Below, piece by piece: positions 8,183 to 17,297 of a stretch of DNA of 64,000 nt. Each line of letters opens with the position of its first letter. The first letter of the stretch is position 1. Below the pieces are notes generated by a model, which was not told the DNA's origin, searched no databases, and worked only from the letters and a program-made list of their open reading frames with translations. The stretch covers positions 1-64,000 of the forward strand of contig VXPE01000052.1 of the NCBI GenBank assembly GCA_009839745.1, read 5' to 3'. A program made the translations under genes and the position numbers. Origin of the DNA: Candidatus Poribacteria bacterium (GTDB lineage Bacteria > Poribacteria > WGA-4E > WGA-3G).

Positions 8183-9730
8183 TCATACCTCCGAACGTAT
8201 GAAAACGAGGAATGCTCCGGAAAGAAACACAACGAACAGCAACATAAGCAGTAGTATATCCACCATTGCCGCGTTGACCGTATCGCTGAAAGTAATCTTA
8301 TCCTCATAAGTTGGGAGTGCCCTTGACGAGATCGGCTTTTTAGACATACCCTCAGGGATACCGATAATATGAGGACTCTCTGTATCGGCGCGGTCGGTTT
8401 CAACAATGAAGTTTCTGAATGCCTTTATATGAATATCTACACGCGCAAGGAATTGCAAATGGCGATTCAACCCGGTGCCTGCCATGGATTCAAGGGCGTA
8501 TTCGACTATCGCCGCTGGAGAGAAACGGGTAATGCCTCGTGCACGCTGGACCTGTGCGATTTGTGCCGCTAAATGCGCTCTGTTCAGTCTTTCCCGAATC
8601 TCCACATCTTTGTTGACAAATTCAGCCTTGATCTGTAATTCCCCTGAATCTACCTCTCTGGATTGCAACTTTGCCAATTCCGATGTTAAGGCTTCCTCCT
8701 TCCCTGCCGCGAATTCTCCTGCCTTTTCGGGCGAAGTTTTTATAAGTTGCATAAATTCACTCAGAAAGCTGCTGACTTGTAATTTGGCTTCCAGTTGTGC
8801 GTAAAAACTTTCATCAACCTGATCAAGAGCACTCGCTTTTGCCATTTCCCGTTGGTGGACGGTTTGGACGGGTGCCATCCATTTCTGGGCAAGCGTGCCG
8901 AGGGTAGAAGGCATAAACACGACAAGTGCCACCCAGATTATCAACAGGATGACGAGACTCACGCGGCTCTCTCGGGTGCTCGCCGACACCATCAATCCTA
9001 TCGCGATAAAGATGCCAGCATAGCCTGACGCAATCAGGACGATCATGCCCAAACGGCCCCAGTCTGCCGCTCCGAACTGTGTCCAACTGTCCGTGGAAAT
9101 CACTGCCAGATTCAGCAACACCGCAAAATAGAAGGGGAGTAGGACCGTTAGGAGGGTCCCCAAAAACTTTCCAACTAACAGGGCAGGACGCGATATCGGA
9201 TTCGCGAGGCACAGTCGAAGCGTTCCCCTTTCTCTTTCGCCAGAGAGGGCATCAAACGTAAACAGAAGCGGGATAAAGGAGAGCAGATAGGTGATGATGA
9301 ACACCCAATCTATTTTTGTCGCCGCGGGACGAAGATCTCGCACATTCGGGTTGACGGTGGAATAATCCAGCGACCAGATACTTTTTACTGATACGCCTGG
9401 GAACGTTTCTTTACGCCAAGACCCCCAATTGTTCGTTCCTTGCCCCGGCAAAAACGTCTCGCTACCGGCTGCAATGAAGGTCAGCGGAGAGGGGCGTTTG
9501 TAAAGCGCACCGGGCCCCTCTTGTAGCAGAGAATAGAGATCCGTCTGGGACTGCAATTCATTTCGGGAGGTGTTAACATTCTCGGAATACTTCCGGACCT
9601 TAGCTGGGTGTGTCTGAAGATGCACGACAGCGTTGGTTACCATTAATGCTGACATCACCAAGACAGTCAAGGCAAAACGCAGACTATTGAGATGGTCTAA
9701 GAATTCGCGTTTGATAACATGTCCGATCAT
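8183..9730 (-). CDS. ABC-2 type transporter permease
   Basis: A 515-aa membrane protein. An N-terminal helix (about 14-34) is followed by a large soluble loop (about 36-140), then a group of five transmembrane segments with the ABC-2 signature GERERGTLRLCLANPISRP (about 164-182), another large loop (about 285-480) and a final helix. The two large loops on the outer face match the DUF3526/GldG-like permeases. It is a paralog of the next permease upstream, with the same topology and the related motif GDWEAGTLRLVISHPVRR. Its start has the SD GAAGGAGAAAG. The two probably form a heterodimer with the ATPase. Confidence 0.85.
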   Translation of the reverse strand: MIGHVIKREFLDHLNSLRFALTVLVMSALMVTNAVVHLQTHPAKVRKYSENVNTSRNELQSQTDLYSLLQEGPGALYKRPSPLTFIAAGSETFLPGQGTNNWGSWRKETFPGVSVKSIWSLDYSTVNPNVRDLRPAATKIDWVFIITYLLSFIPLLFTFDALSGERERGTLRLCLANPISRPALLVGKFLGTLLTVLLPFYFAVLLNLAVISTDSWTQFGAADWGRLGMIVLIASGYAGIFIAIGLMVSASTRESRVSLVILLIIWVALVVFMPSTLGTLAQKWMAPVQTVHQREMAKASALDQVDESFYAQLEAKLQVSSFLSEFMQLIKTSPEKAGEFAAGKEEALTSELAKLQSREVDSGELQIKAEFVNKDVEIRERLNRAHLAAQIAQVQRARGITRFSPAAIVEYALESMAGTGLNRHLQFLARVDIHIKAFRNFIVETDRADTESPHIIGIPEGMSKKPISSRALPTYEDKITFSDTVNAAMVDILLLMLLFVVFLSGAFLVFIRSEV

Positions 9731-9762
9731 CGTACTTTCTCCTTCAGAAGTTACCTGTCCAG

Positions 9763-11238
9763 CTATACCTCAATTTTGACAAAAATCAAGATTGCCACCA
9801 TGAATAGGACGATATTGATTAACAATAGCAAAAACAATTCTGGCAGGGCGCGCTGCGCGTTTACGTTAACATCTACTTGCTGGAAAGTAAACCGAGGTAA
9901 ATCCCACCAATCTACTCTCCCTTTGTCAGACGCGAACCAGAGTCGACTTGCGAATGCGTCTCTGTCATGGAAATAGTCAATTAACGTTTGGCGATACCTC
10001 TGTGTAGCACGACTAAAATCTAACATCCCATCCAAGTCAGTACCCGCCCAAGCAGAGGTCGCGAACGTATACAAGCTTGCAGGACTGAGTTTCATCAACC
10101 TTTCATCCCATTTCGACTGCCGGATATCTGTTCGTGCCAAGCCTTGTTCACGTATCAATGCAGCCTTTTCTGCGAGACGGATATGCATCGCATTGATGAA
10201 CGCGTGGTAATTTTGGAAAGGCGAGATGAACGGTTCTGAAGCCGTATTCACTTGATACATATTGAGCCTATATCTTCTGTCAGCACGCAAGGATGCCCCT
10301 GAATAGCCTATATTAAACCTGGGAGGATCCCCCTCCAGGGGACTGTTTGCTAAGAACTGTTGTTTTTCTCTCTCGGCTTCTTCCCACATCTGCTCAATTT
10401 GTTGGCTCACGGATTGTTTTTCGGCGCGTATATCGCCCCCCGGATTCATGGAAAACCGACTCCAGTTGGGATAAACAAGCACCAAAGTCACCCAGAAGAA
10501 CATGCAGAGGATCAGGGACGTAGCCGTGCGGCGAGTCGTCACAGAAATCAACAACCCGATCAGGTAGAAGAGGGACAAGTAGACAATTGTCGTCAAAACG
10601 ATCCCACCAATCCGGAGGAAATCCTGTCCGTTGAGTTGAATTGAATTCGCGAGAGAGCAAAGAAGCAGCACTATCAGTAAGCTCATTAGCACAGGGAGTA
10701 GCAAGCAGATCATCGCAGCGATATATTTACCAAGCAAAATTCCGCCGCGTCGAACCGGGTGTGAGATAACCAGACGTAAGGTGCCAGCTTCCCAATCTCC
10801 CGCAATCGCATCATAAGCGAAAAGCAAGGCGAGAAGACTCAGCACCACTTGAAAGACAGAGACCAAGTCTACCTTTGAAAAGAGATTCAAATACGGATTC
10901 TCCAGATTTCGCCCGGAAACACTTGAAATCAACGGGACACTCCCATGATCAATTTCAACAGTCGTCCCCAGTCGCTTGTCTAATCCTGTGCTAAAGAGAC
11001 TTAAAGGGTTCGGAGTCCGCTCGACGAACAGTTCTAACATCGAATAGGTGGGGGCACTCACCGCTTTCTCACGATGAACCTTTGCTTGCTGGCTGGAACT
11101 CGCCACTCGGCTTTCATGATCATCAATTAGCACAATTGTATTGGCAACAACGAGCAGAAGCGTAATCAGGAAGGCAGCAAGGAACCGCGCGCTCATGAGA
11201 TGGGTTAAGAGTTCTTGGCGTATCAGGGTGCCTAACAT
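9763..11238 (-). CDS. ABC-2 type transporter permease
   Basis: A 491-aa membrane protein of the same architecture as its neighbour: an N-terminal helix (residues 17-37), a periplasmic loop, then transmembrane segments around the signature GDWEAGTLRLVISHPVRR (about 145-162), a second long loop and a final helix at the C-terminus. It is the first gene of the export cluster (permease, permease, ATPase, NEW3 protein, TolC, ECF sigma). The start follows AGGAAGGATC, and a sigma-28-like 35-bp element lies 28 bp upstream of the ATG, so this is probably the promoter-proximal gene of the operon. Confidence 0.85.
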   Translation of the reverse strand: MLGTLIRQELLTHLMSARFLAAFLITLLLVVANTIVLIDDHESRVASSSQQAKVHREKAVSAPTYSMLELFVERTPNPLSLFSTGLDKRLGTTVEIDHGSVPLISSVSGRNLENPYLNLFSKVDLVSVFQVVLSLLALLFAYDAIAGDWEAGTLRLVISHPVRRGGILLGKYIAAMICLLLPVLMSLLIVLLLCSLANSIQLNGQDFLRIGGIVLTTIVYLSLFYLIGLLISVTTRRTATSLILCMFFWVTLVLVYPNWSRFSMNPGGDIRAEKQSVSQQIEQMWEEAEREKQQFLANSPLEGDPPRFNIGYSGASLRADRRYRLNMYQVNTASEPFISPFQNYHAFINAMHIRLAEKAALIREQGLARTDIRQSKWDERLMKLSPASLYTFATSAWAGTDLDGMLDFSRATQRYRQTLIDYFHDRDAFASRLWFASDKGRVDWWDLPRFTFQQVDVNVNAQRALPELFLLLLINIVLFMVAILIFVKIEV

Positions 11239-11265
11239 AATGTTGATCCTTCCTGCCTACATATT

Positions 11266-11300
11266 TTAATTATATGCAGCTAAATCCAAAATCTTTAGTT
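11266..11300 (-). promoter_or_regulatory. 35-bp sigma-28-like promoter element, copy 1
   Basis: On the minus strand it begins AACTAAAGATTT and ends GCATATAATTAA. The same 35-bp layout without gaps occurs at 21309-21343 and 22897-22931, each upstream of a minus-strand gene. TAAAG-TTT and the following GC..ATATA resemble a FliA/SigB-type promoter. This copy ends 28 bp before the ABC permease start. Confidence 0.5.
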
Positions 11301-11330
11301 TTTTTAAGATGTACGCTTGAATGTAATAAC

Positions 11331-11460
11331 ACCTTCGTCAAAGAAGAATTGAGTAAATAAGGAAACCAATACCTTAACCTTATAGGTGAGCGCGCTACAC
11401 CTTAGAAAGGATATTTGCCCATGTATGAGATTATATCACTCTTTCAGTTTCGTATCTACG
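11331..11460. repeat. Diverged direct repeat, copy 1 (partner at 13635-13768)
   Basis: CAAAGAAGAATTGA, GGAAACCAATA, ATGTATGAGATTATATCACT and a TCTACGTTTTA-like end occur in the same order here and at 13635-13768. Each copy lies upstream of a minus-strand gene (the ABC permease and the SpoIIE phosphatase). On the minus strand each contains TGATATAAT, an extended -10-like sequence. I see nothing further in 11461-11546. Confidence 0.6.
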
Positions 11461-11546
11461 TTTTATTTCGTCCATTAATAAACGGACAGAGTGCCAGCGT
11501 TTATAGTCGCATGCAGTGTGATCTACGACCTTTGAAGAAAGACGGG

Positions 11547-13628
11547 TCACTTCACTTTAATGACAACAAGCGTCACGTCATCCGCTTGGGGTTTACCGTT
11601 TGCCCAGGATGTACTTGCCTTGAAGATGTGGTCAATAATCGCTTGCGGGGATTGGGTTGCCACCTCCGTAAACAAATTTTTTGTCTTTGGATAGTCTAGC
11701 ATTTCATTTTCCGGATTCAACATCTCTGGCAAACCGTCACTCATGAGCAAGAGGGTATCGCCGCTGTGGAGTTCGTACGACATCTCTTCTCGCTCGGATC
11801 CGATAGACCAGCCGAGGGGCGTGCCTTCAAGGAATATCTCCTCAACTCTGTTTTCGTTCGCTATATAGAAGAGGGCAGGTGGCATTCCAGCACCTGTCAG
11901 TGTTAGTGTGTTGTGATTTACTGTAGCGAGCATCATCGCCATGGATAATCTTTTCAGATTCATGCTCTTAATACCCTGGGAGATATGATCGAGCGTTTCC
12001 AAGTTGTCAGCGTCTTGTGCTGAGGTCTTGAAAAGGCCCTTAACAGCGGAAACCACGAGTCCAGCATTCATGCCGTGTCCTGTTGCATCCCCGATGGCGA
12101 ATGTAAGCCGACCGTTCTCGCTGAGAGTGTAGTCATAATAGTCGCCCCCAACTTCCGTTGCGGGTTGCATCTTAAAGGCGACATCAAGGTTAGGAAGTTC
12201 CGGTGGGGTTTGCGGCAGCATTGACACCTGAAGGTCATGTGCTGCTGCAAACTCTTCTGTTTTACGGGCGTTTTCGGCTGCTAACAATTTTCGCTCAAAT
12301 ACCTCAGTTTCGAGTTGGCGGCGGCTCCGGGCGAAGTTGCGAGCAAGATAAACCGACATCGGAAAAAAGGGAACAAGTGCACTAAATTTCCAACTAATGT
12401 ATATTGTGGTAATATGTGTTGGGAAAAAAATATACGCGAGCGGCAGGATAAAAGGGGCGAACGAGCCGATTCCAAAAATCCACGCGTCATCTTTTTTCTT
12501 AGAGATGGCGACGATAATTACCCGTGCCATCTCTAAAAATGTGAGGCTTGTAAACAGGAATAGAAGTGAAAGTGTTAGTCCTACACTCTCCGAAACCCTG
12601 ATATTGTGGGTCCCATCAGACCAGCTTGAATGGGGTGTACTTTCACTAATGGGCGGAAAGCCTGACTTAAGACTCAGGAGACCCACGCAGAGTGTTACAC
12701 CCCAGCCAATAAGAAAGCCCCAAAAAGATTTTGGCAGTTTTACATAGAAAAGCGTGTACAGAAACAGCAGGGCTGCCAAGAACATCAGGACATAAACGCA
12801 GATAAGGAGTTGAAGCAGGTGTAGAATATGGGTTCCATTTGTCGTCAACAAGGTAAATTGGTGCAGAAAAAAAACAAACGTCCCGATACTCCCCGTTAAG
12901 ATAGAAAAATATAAGTTTTCCCGCATGCGAGGGTAAAAGATAAATAACAACAGGTGCTGCAGCATCAGAAAAGCCGAGATCGCTGTCCACACCATCTGAA
13001 AAGTAGTGCCTTGGCGAACTGTGTTGACACGTTTTTTAATGCTTGCGTTTAGCGGGGTGAGACTCAAACTGAAGCCGAGGAAGGGGCTCGATTGATGGAG
13101 CAAGAAATTGGAATATCGAACCGCGATGAGATGATCAGTTTTACCCGAAAACGAAATCGCCTGTGGATTTCGCTCCCAATAGGGTTCCTCTTCCCCTTGT
13201 CGTGTTCCTACTTTACCGAATTTATAAATCAGTTTTCCGTCGAGATAGATTTCAGATGCCCCCATTTGATACACCACATGGAGGGCTAACGGCATATTCC
13301 AAAGCTGCTCATCAGCAACGGAGAGATGAAGTCTGAACCATCCAATACCCTGCCATCCACCCTCGGGCAAGGCATTGGGAGATAACAATATGCTCGTGGA
13401 TTCCCACGCTGTATCATCGAAAGTTGGACTCGCCCATTCCAAGTTATCGCCTGGGTGATACTTCCAAGAGGCACTCGACCAATTTACCCTCCCCGAATTC
13501 ACAGTTTCTAACGTCAGGACGTATACGTCGGTGCCCGGTATAATTTCAGTTTCGTGGGCAGACACTTGTGATATGAATATGAGTCCTATTAAAATGAGAT
13601 AGAACCTTAGAATTACCCTGTGTTTCAT
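11547..13628 (-). CDS. Membrane SpoIIE-type PP2C phosphatase with extracellular sensor and 7-TM region
   Basis: About 693 aa from the ATG at 13628; a TTG 45 bp upstream is possible but less likely. Order: signal peptide; a jelly-roll, galactose-binding-like outer domain (about 30-190, with FRLHLSVADEQLWN and ASEIYLDGKLIYKFG); seven transmembrane helices (about 200-410); a coiled linker (RRQLETEVFERKLLAAENAR); and a C-terminal PP2C/SpoIIE domain with metal-binding GGDYYDY, GDATGHG and SDGLPE. It fits the 7TMR-DISM signal receptors. Known relatives dephosphorylate STAS anti-sigma antagonists. A STAS protein with the target serine is at 21640-21981 and a suitable sigma factor at 22140-22817, so it probably heads a partner-switching pathway that senses an outside ligand. 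No anti-sigma kinase is seen in the window. Confidence 0.88.
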   Translation of the reverse strand: MKHRVILRFYLILIGLIFISQVSAHETEIIPGTDVYVLTLETVNSGRVNWSSASWKYHPGDNLEWASPTFDDTAWESTSILLSPNALPEGGWQGIGWFRLHLSVADEQLWNMPLALHVVYQMGASEIYLDGKLIYKFGKVGTRQGEEEPYWERNPQAISFSGKTDHLIAVRYSNFLLHQSSPFLGFSLSLTPLNASIKKRVNTVRQGTTFQMVWTAISAFLMLQHLLLFIFYPRMRENLYFSILTGSIGTFVFFLHQFTLLTTNGTHILHLLQLLICVYVLMFLAALLFLYTLFYVKLPKSFWGFLIGWGVTLCVGLLSLKSGFPPISESTPHSSWSDGTHNIRVSESVGLTLSLLFLFTSLTFLEMARVIIVAISKKKDDAWIFGIGSFAPFILPLAYIFFPTHITTIYISWKFSALVPFFPMSVYLARNFARSRRQLETEVFERKLLAAENARKTEEFAAAHDLQVSMLPQTPPELPNLDVAFKMQPATEVGGDYYDYTLSENGRLTFAIGDATGHGMNAGLVVSAVKGLFKTSAQDADNLETLDHISQGIKSMNLKRLSMAMMLATVNHNTLTLTGAGMPPALFYIANENRVEEIFLEGTPLGWSIGSEREEMSYELHSGDTLLLMSDGLPEMLNPENEMLDYPKTKNLFTEVATQSPQAIIDHIFKASTSWANGKPQADDVTLVVIKVK

Positions 13629-13634
13629 ACCAAT

Positions 13635-13768
13635 ACCTTTGCCAAAGAAGAATTGAATAGATAGGGAAACCAATATGCCAAAGTGATGGATGAAGAAACC
13701 ATAGTGTGAACAGGAGAATGCCTATGTATGAAATTATATCACTTTTTAGCGTTTTACATCTACATTAA
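13635..13768. repeat. Diverged direct repeat, copy 2 (partner at 11331-11460)
   Basis: Same ordered blocks as copy 1: CAAAGAAGAATTGA, GGAAACCAATA, ATGTATGAAATTATATCACT. On the minus strand TGATATAAT again forms an extended -10-like site, here upstream of the SpoIIE gene. It ends just before the MITE-like element. Confidence 0.6.
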
Positions 13769-13777
13769 CTTGATATT

Positions 13778-13908
13778 ATACCATTTCTGATTGAAAATGC
13801 TTCAATAAACGAGCTCTTTGTAGCATAGGAGACCGTTGGTCTCCTGTGCAGTCTGGTGGGGTCTTTGAAGCGATCTGTCAATGCAATATAATCTTTTAGA
13901 AATGGTAT
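13778..13908 (-). mobile_element. MITE-like element, copy A
   Basis: 131 bp bounded by inverted ATACCATTTCT ends. The right end, read on the minus strand, runs ATACCATTTCTAAAAG then TATATTGCATT, as in copies B (21405-21540) and C (49072-49213). The centre contains the perfect hairpin AGGAGACC-GTT-GGTCTCCT (13827-13845). There is no coding capacity. Its outermost bases overlap the stop codon of the cytochrome-like gene at 13908. Confidence 0.65.
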
Positions 13909-15011
13909 TACATGCCTTTTGTAGAGGTGTTTAAAACAAGGTGACCTTTTTCCGTCGCTACGCGAATGTTGCTTTGCTGGGCAGTTGGGTCTAGGGATAG
14001 TCCCAGGTGTCCGGTAGGGTTGGTCTGTACTCGGAAACTCCCCTTCTTCCAAGTAAAGCACAAGGATTGTGAGGCCAATCGTTTCCCACCTTTCGAGATG
14101 ACTTGGAGTGACAGGAGATTGTGGGGCTGTGCCAACCCAGCAGCGTAGGTATGATAAAGTGCTTGTGTTAGGTCAAACGCAACCGCGCGAAGGCGGGTAA
14201 GTGACTCCTGCTTTAAGTGCTTTCCACCTATTTCCCCGTCATGACACTGAGCACAGACAGAAACCGTCTGTTCAGGAACCTTCATCCTCTGGACACTGTT
14301 ATGTTGATGCACCCCAATCATTTTTGAGATCATTTTAGGGATTTCAGATATTGGTGGTGTCTGTGTCCGAACCAGTTCAAATACTTCGTCCCGCCAGCGG
14401 GCACGGACAATGCCTAAGGGTAGAACGGATGGGTTCGCCCAAATTTCCAAAAGAGGCTCACAACTGCCATCCGGGGCTTGTAGTTGGGCAAAATAGTGCT
14501 GGCATTCAAAGATACCGCTTGCTGTTTCCACCATTTCTTTCCCAACATGTTCGAGAATTAAAGGATGAGGCGGCACACTGCGCGATGGAACGAGAAATGG
14601 AACAGCCCTTGTGGTAAAGATAACCTTAGCACTTTCGCTGCCAGGGCGGAGAGATTCTGTGCTCAGAAGCCGCCATACCTCCATATCTATTCCATTATAT
14701 TGTACCAGCCCCTTCGTTTTCAGCCAAAAATCACTGTTGGGTTGGCTTTCCGATGCGACGACTTGGAAGGCGATTTGTCTATGATCGGTATTGGTTTTGA
14801 GTTGATATACTGCAGAATCACCGGGGTTCCATTTGTCAACTCCCAATTGTTCTGGGGCAATGAAGAGGTACCTCACGCTGAGTGGCGCCTCCTTAACGAT
14901 GGTGTGAAAAGCAGCAGCGGCTTTCCACCGTTTCTGGAAGTCAAGGAATAGCCACAGCGTTAACAATGTAGTGACACACACAATAATAGGGAGTAAGATG
15001 CGATTACCCAT
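13908..15011 (-). CDS. Monoheme c-type cytochrome-like protein with fused C-terminal beta domain
   Basis: 367 aa from the ATG at 15011, chosen because GGAGA precedes it at good distance and the upstream gene stops 5 bp before. An N-terminal membrane anchor (ILLPIIVCVTTLLTLWLFL) is followed by a large domain with QLGVDKWNPGD, GIFECQHY and LEIWANPSVLPLGIVRA, then one heme c motif CAQCH (C253-H257), then a C-terminal beta domain (KKGSFRVQTNPTGHLGLSLD). The main domain is homologous to the gene at 18239-19108. The C-terminal part matches the separate lipoproteins at 17815 and 17298. Periplasmic electron transfer is likely. The family is not one I can name. Confidence 0.7.
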   Translation of the reverse strand: MGNRILLPIIVCVTTLLTLWLFLDFQKRWKAAAAFHTIVKEAPLSVRYLFIAPEQLGVDKWNPGDSAVYQLKTNTDHRQIAFQVVASESQPNSDFWLKTKGLVQYNGIDMEVWRLLSTESLRPGSESAKVIFTTRAVPFLVPSRSVPPHPLILEHVGKEMVETASGIFECQHYFAQLQAPDGSCEPLLEIWANPSVLPLGIVRARWRDEVFELVRTQTPPISEIPKMISKMIGVHQHNSVQRMKVPEQTVSVCAQCHDGEIGGKHLKQESLTRLRAVAFDLTQALYHTYAAGLAQPHNLLSLQVISKGGKRLASQSLCFTWKKGSFRVQTNPTGHLGLSLDPTAQQSNIRVATEKGHLVLNTSTKGM

Positions 15012-15015
15012 AATA

Positions 15016-17235
15016 TTAGTTTCTCCTCTGAAAAGCGACAAAACCATTTTCATATATGTGACAGATTCCGCTTCTGATCGGAGCACTTGTCTCGGTCAGT
15101 TGTTGCACTATGACTCTGTACTCGCCCGGTGGTGGCGCGGGCAGGTCGAAGGCGACAGCATTGGATGTTTTAGTTATCAATTTGCTATCGTGATACGTGC
15201 TTGTACTCACAAGGACTGGTTCGCCCTGTTCTGATTTGGGATACCAAGTTACCTTACATCCGACGCTGTGTTCCCATGGGGTTGTCAGTTCACATTGATG
15301 CTCATCTACCTGATAATAGAGACAAAGGGTCACATGATTCGGGGAAGTAGTACTTTCATAAAGTGTCAGTGCTACAATGTCCGGAAGAGAATTTTCCATC
15401 TCTGTAGAATTAAAGCCTACTTTGTAAAGCCTATTTGTGTCTTCACGCGCGAGAGAGATGAGCCCATTTCCTTCCAACGCTTCCAATTTCTGTTTTTCCT
15501 TTTCGTTAAGTTGTGCTTCATGTGTTAAGACATATTGGGTACCAAAGGTATTGAACGCTGCGAGGACGGTTTCAGGTGACGATTCCGCTATCACTTTTTT
15601 CAGATCAACTTTGGCATGTGGGGTAAAGCCGGAATATCCATTCACTATCCTATGCCAATGGAGGGTGCTGTAATACAGGAACAGTGCCTCCGTTTCTAAT
15701 TGTCGCTCCGAAGGACCTCTCGCTAATGGGAGTTCAAGCAAGGTTGCCTCGGGGGGAAGTCTTTTGACGTGCTGGTAGATGCGTGGGACTTCCGCAATGC
15801 TTCCTGGCACCTTAACCAGCCGAGCAGGGAGCGGCCAGCTCTCTAAAATCACAACTGTTAGGAAGATGGGGATAAGTACAAACCGCCATCGTGGGGCTGC
15901 TCGTTGAGATAACCAAAGGACACCCCACCCCGCAAGTACGGCGAGGAACAGGGTAGAAAAAATGACGAACCGATATGGCGATCGGATGGAGGAAAATCCT
16001 GGAACAAATTGATAAAGCAGATTGTAAGGCGAGAACCATGCCACGATTCGGTATACGCCTAATCCGGTGGCGTTTGTCGGTGTGAGTGCCATGCCGAAGG
16101 AGAGCCAAAAGGCGAGCCCAGCCATGACGAAGTAGAATCTCCCGTAGTGTTGTGGGAACCCCACCTTCTGGGCCTGTTGCCCTCTACCTACCGGCATGCT
16201 TTGTTTATTGGCGGTGTTTTTAGGATCCTTGGCTCTAAAAATGGCTATTGTTCCGATACCTGCAAGGCACACGAGCGTCGCACCGAGGAATATGCTCCGG
16301 TCGGGACTACCGATGTCCAAAATTCTCCCGTAAAGCCAACTGTTCTGAGGCAATTTAAGGTAATCTGAAAGCACTGCGGATAGGTTCTGAACAAGGAACT
16401 TCGGACGCGACAATTCCATCGCAGTCTTAGCGGATTGCATACCGACAATTAAGGGTGCTAAACACGAGAAAGTTATCACTGCTGTAACGCCGCCACGGAT
16501 TAAGGTTTTCCATTCCATGTCTAACACTTTTCGATACCCAAATTTAAGGACGAAGCAACAGACGAAAACGCTAAGAAAGAGTCCATAGTAGGCACATGTA
16601 TACCAGCATCCAAGGAAGCCCGCACAGAAAAGGAGGGCATCTGCCCATCTGTTGCTGTTGAGAAAGCGATGGATGCCTAAAAAGGTGAGGGGCAGAAAGA
16701 GCGTCGCTAACAGTTGCAAGACTCCCATTTCAGCGAACATATAGAAATGAAATCCATATAGGATACCTGCTATGACAGCGGCTCCCCATCGGTAACCTCG
16801 GTATGTCTTGGAGTGAAAATTCTCCTTCCTTAACGTTCCAAAGAGGGACCAACAGAGGGCGTAAACCGCCATACCAGCCCCCCAGATGAATCCGAGCAGA
16901 AGCAGGTTATACATTAAAACCGTATTCGCACCGAGGAACACCAACGGGAATGTGAGTAAGCCCATACCCAATTGAGGTTCTGAATAGGCAAGGGTTTTCT
17001 GATGCGGATAGAATAAATTCGCATCCCAATAACTGTCCGCTTGTCCTTTTAACCAGTGATGATTCCATGCTAAGGTCCAAAGGTTGAGATAGGGGACGGT
17101 CATAACAGGCTGCTGGCCGGGGGTTACATGCGTGTTCAGATGCATAGCAACGGGCCAAGTCATTGCTACAGTAAGTACCAAAAAACAGAGGCCTGCTAAT
17201 AAGTGTGGATGAGATTTTAACAGTCTAATGAGCAT
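15016..17235 (-). CDS. Polytopic membrane protein, GT-C/YfhO-like
   Basis: A 739-aa protein with about a dozen predicted transmembrane segments and a soluble C-terminal domain of about 200 aa. After the first helix comes a large loop containing an HVTPGQQP..YLNLWTLAWNHHW-like segment with acidic DANLFYPH. This layout resembles lipid-linked sugar glycosyltransferases of the GT-C fold or YfhO-like proteins. No family-specific catalytic residue can be named with confidence. The C-terminus (YKVGFNSTEM to the end) reads as a beta-sandwich. It lies in the redox-protein operon, 5 bp before the downstream cytochrome-like gene and 62 bp after the lipoprotein gene. Role unknown; glycosylation of a secreted partner is a guess. 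Confidence 0.65.
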   Translation of the reverse strand: MLIRLLKSHPHLLAGLCFLVLTVAMTWPVAMHLNTHVTPGQQPVMTVPYLNLWTLAWNHHWLKGQADSYWDANLFYPHQKTLAYSEPQLGMGLLTFPLVFLGANTVLMYNLLLLGFIWGAGMAVYALCWSLFGTLRKENFHSKTYRGYRWGAAVIAGILYGFHFYMFAEMGVLQLLATLFLPLTFLGIHRFLNSNRWADALLFCAGFLGCWYTCAYYGLFLSVFVCCFVLKFGYRKVLDMEWKTLIRGGVTAVITFSCLAPLIVGMQSAKTAMELSRPKFLVQNLSAVLSDYLKLPQNSWLYGRILDIGSPDRSIFLGATLVCLAGIGTIAIFRAKDPKNTANKQSMPVGRGQQAQKVGFPQHYGRFYFVMAGLAFWLSFGMALTPTNATGLGVYRIVAWFSPYNLLYQFVPGFSSIRSPYRFVIFSTLFLAVLAGWGVLWLSQRAAPRWRFVLIPIFLTVVILESWPLPARLVKVPGSIAEVPRIYQHVKRLPPEATLLELPLARGPSERQLETEALFLYYSTLHWHRIVNGYSGFTPHAKVDLKKVIAESSPETVLAAFNTFGTQYVLTHEAQLNEKEKQKLEALEGNGLISLAREDTNRLYKVGFNSTEMENSLPDIVALTLYESTTSPNHVTLCLYYQVDEHQCELTTPWEHSVGCKVTWYPKSEQGEPVLVSTSTYHDSKLITKTSNAVAFDLPAPPPGEYRVIVQQLTETSAPIRSGICHIYENGFVAFQRRN

Positions 17236-17297
17236 TTTTTATCCCCTGCGAAAAAGTTGCAACCTGAAAAACGAGAGAAAACCGTCGATAATTCCGT

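Noticed and set aside
2730-11238. Gliding-motility GldAFG complex
   Set aside because: The permease/ATPase layout is similar, but no Gld-specific proteins are present and TolC/NEW3 partners point to export, so a gliding role is not claimed.
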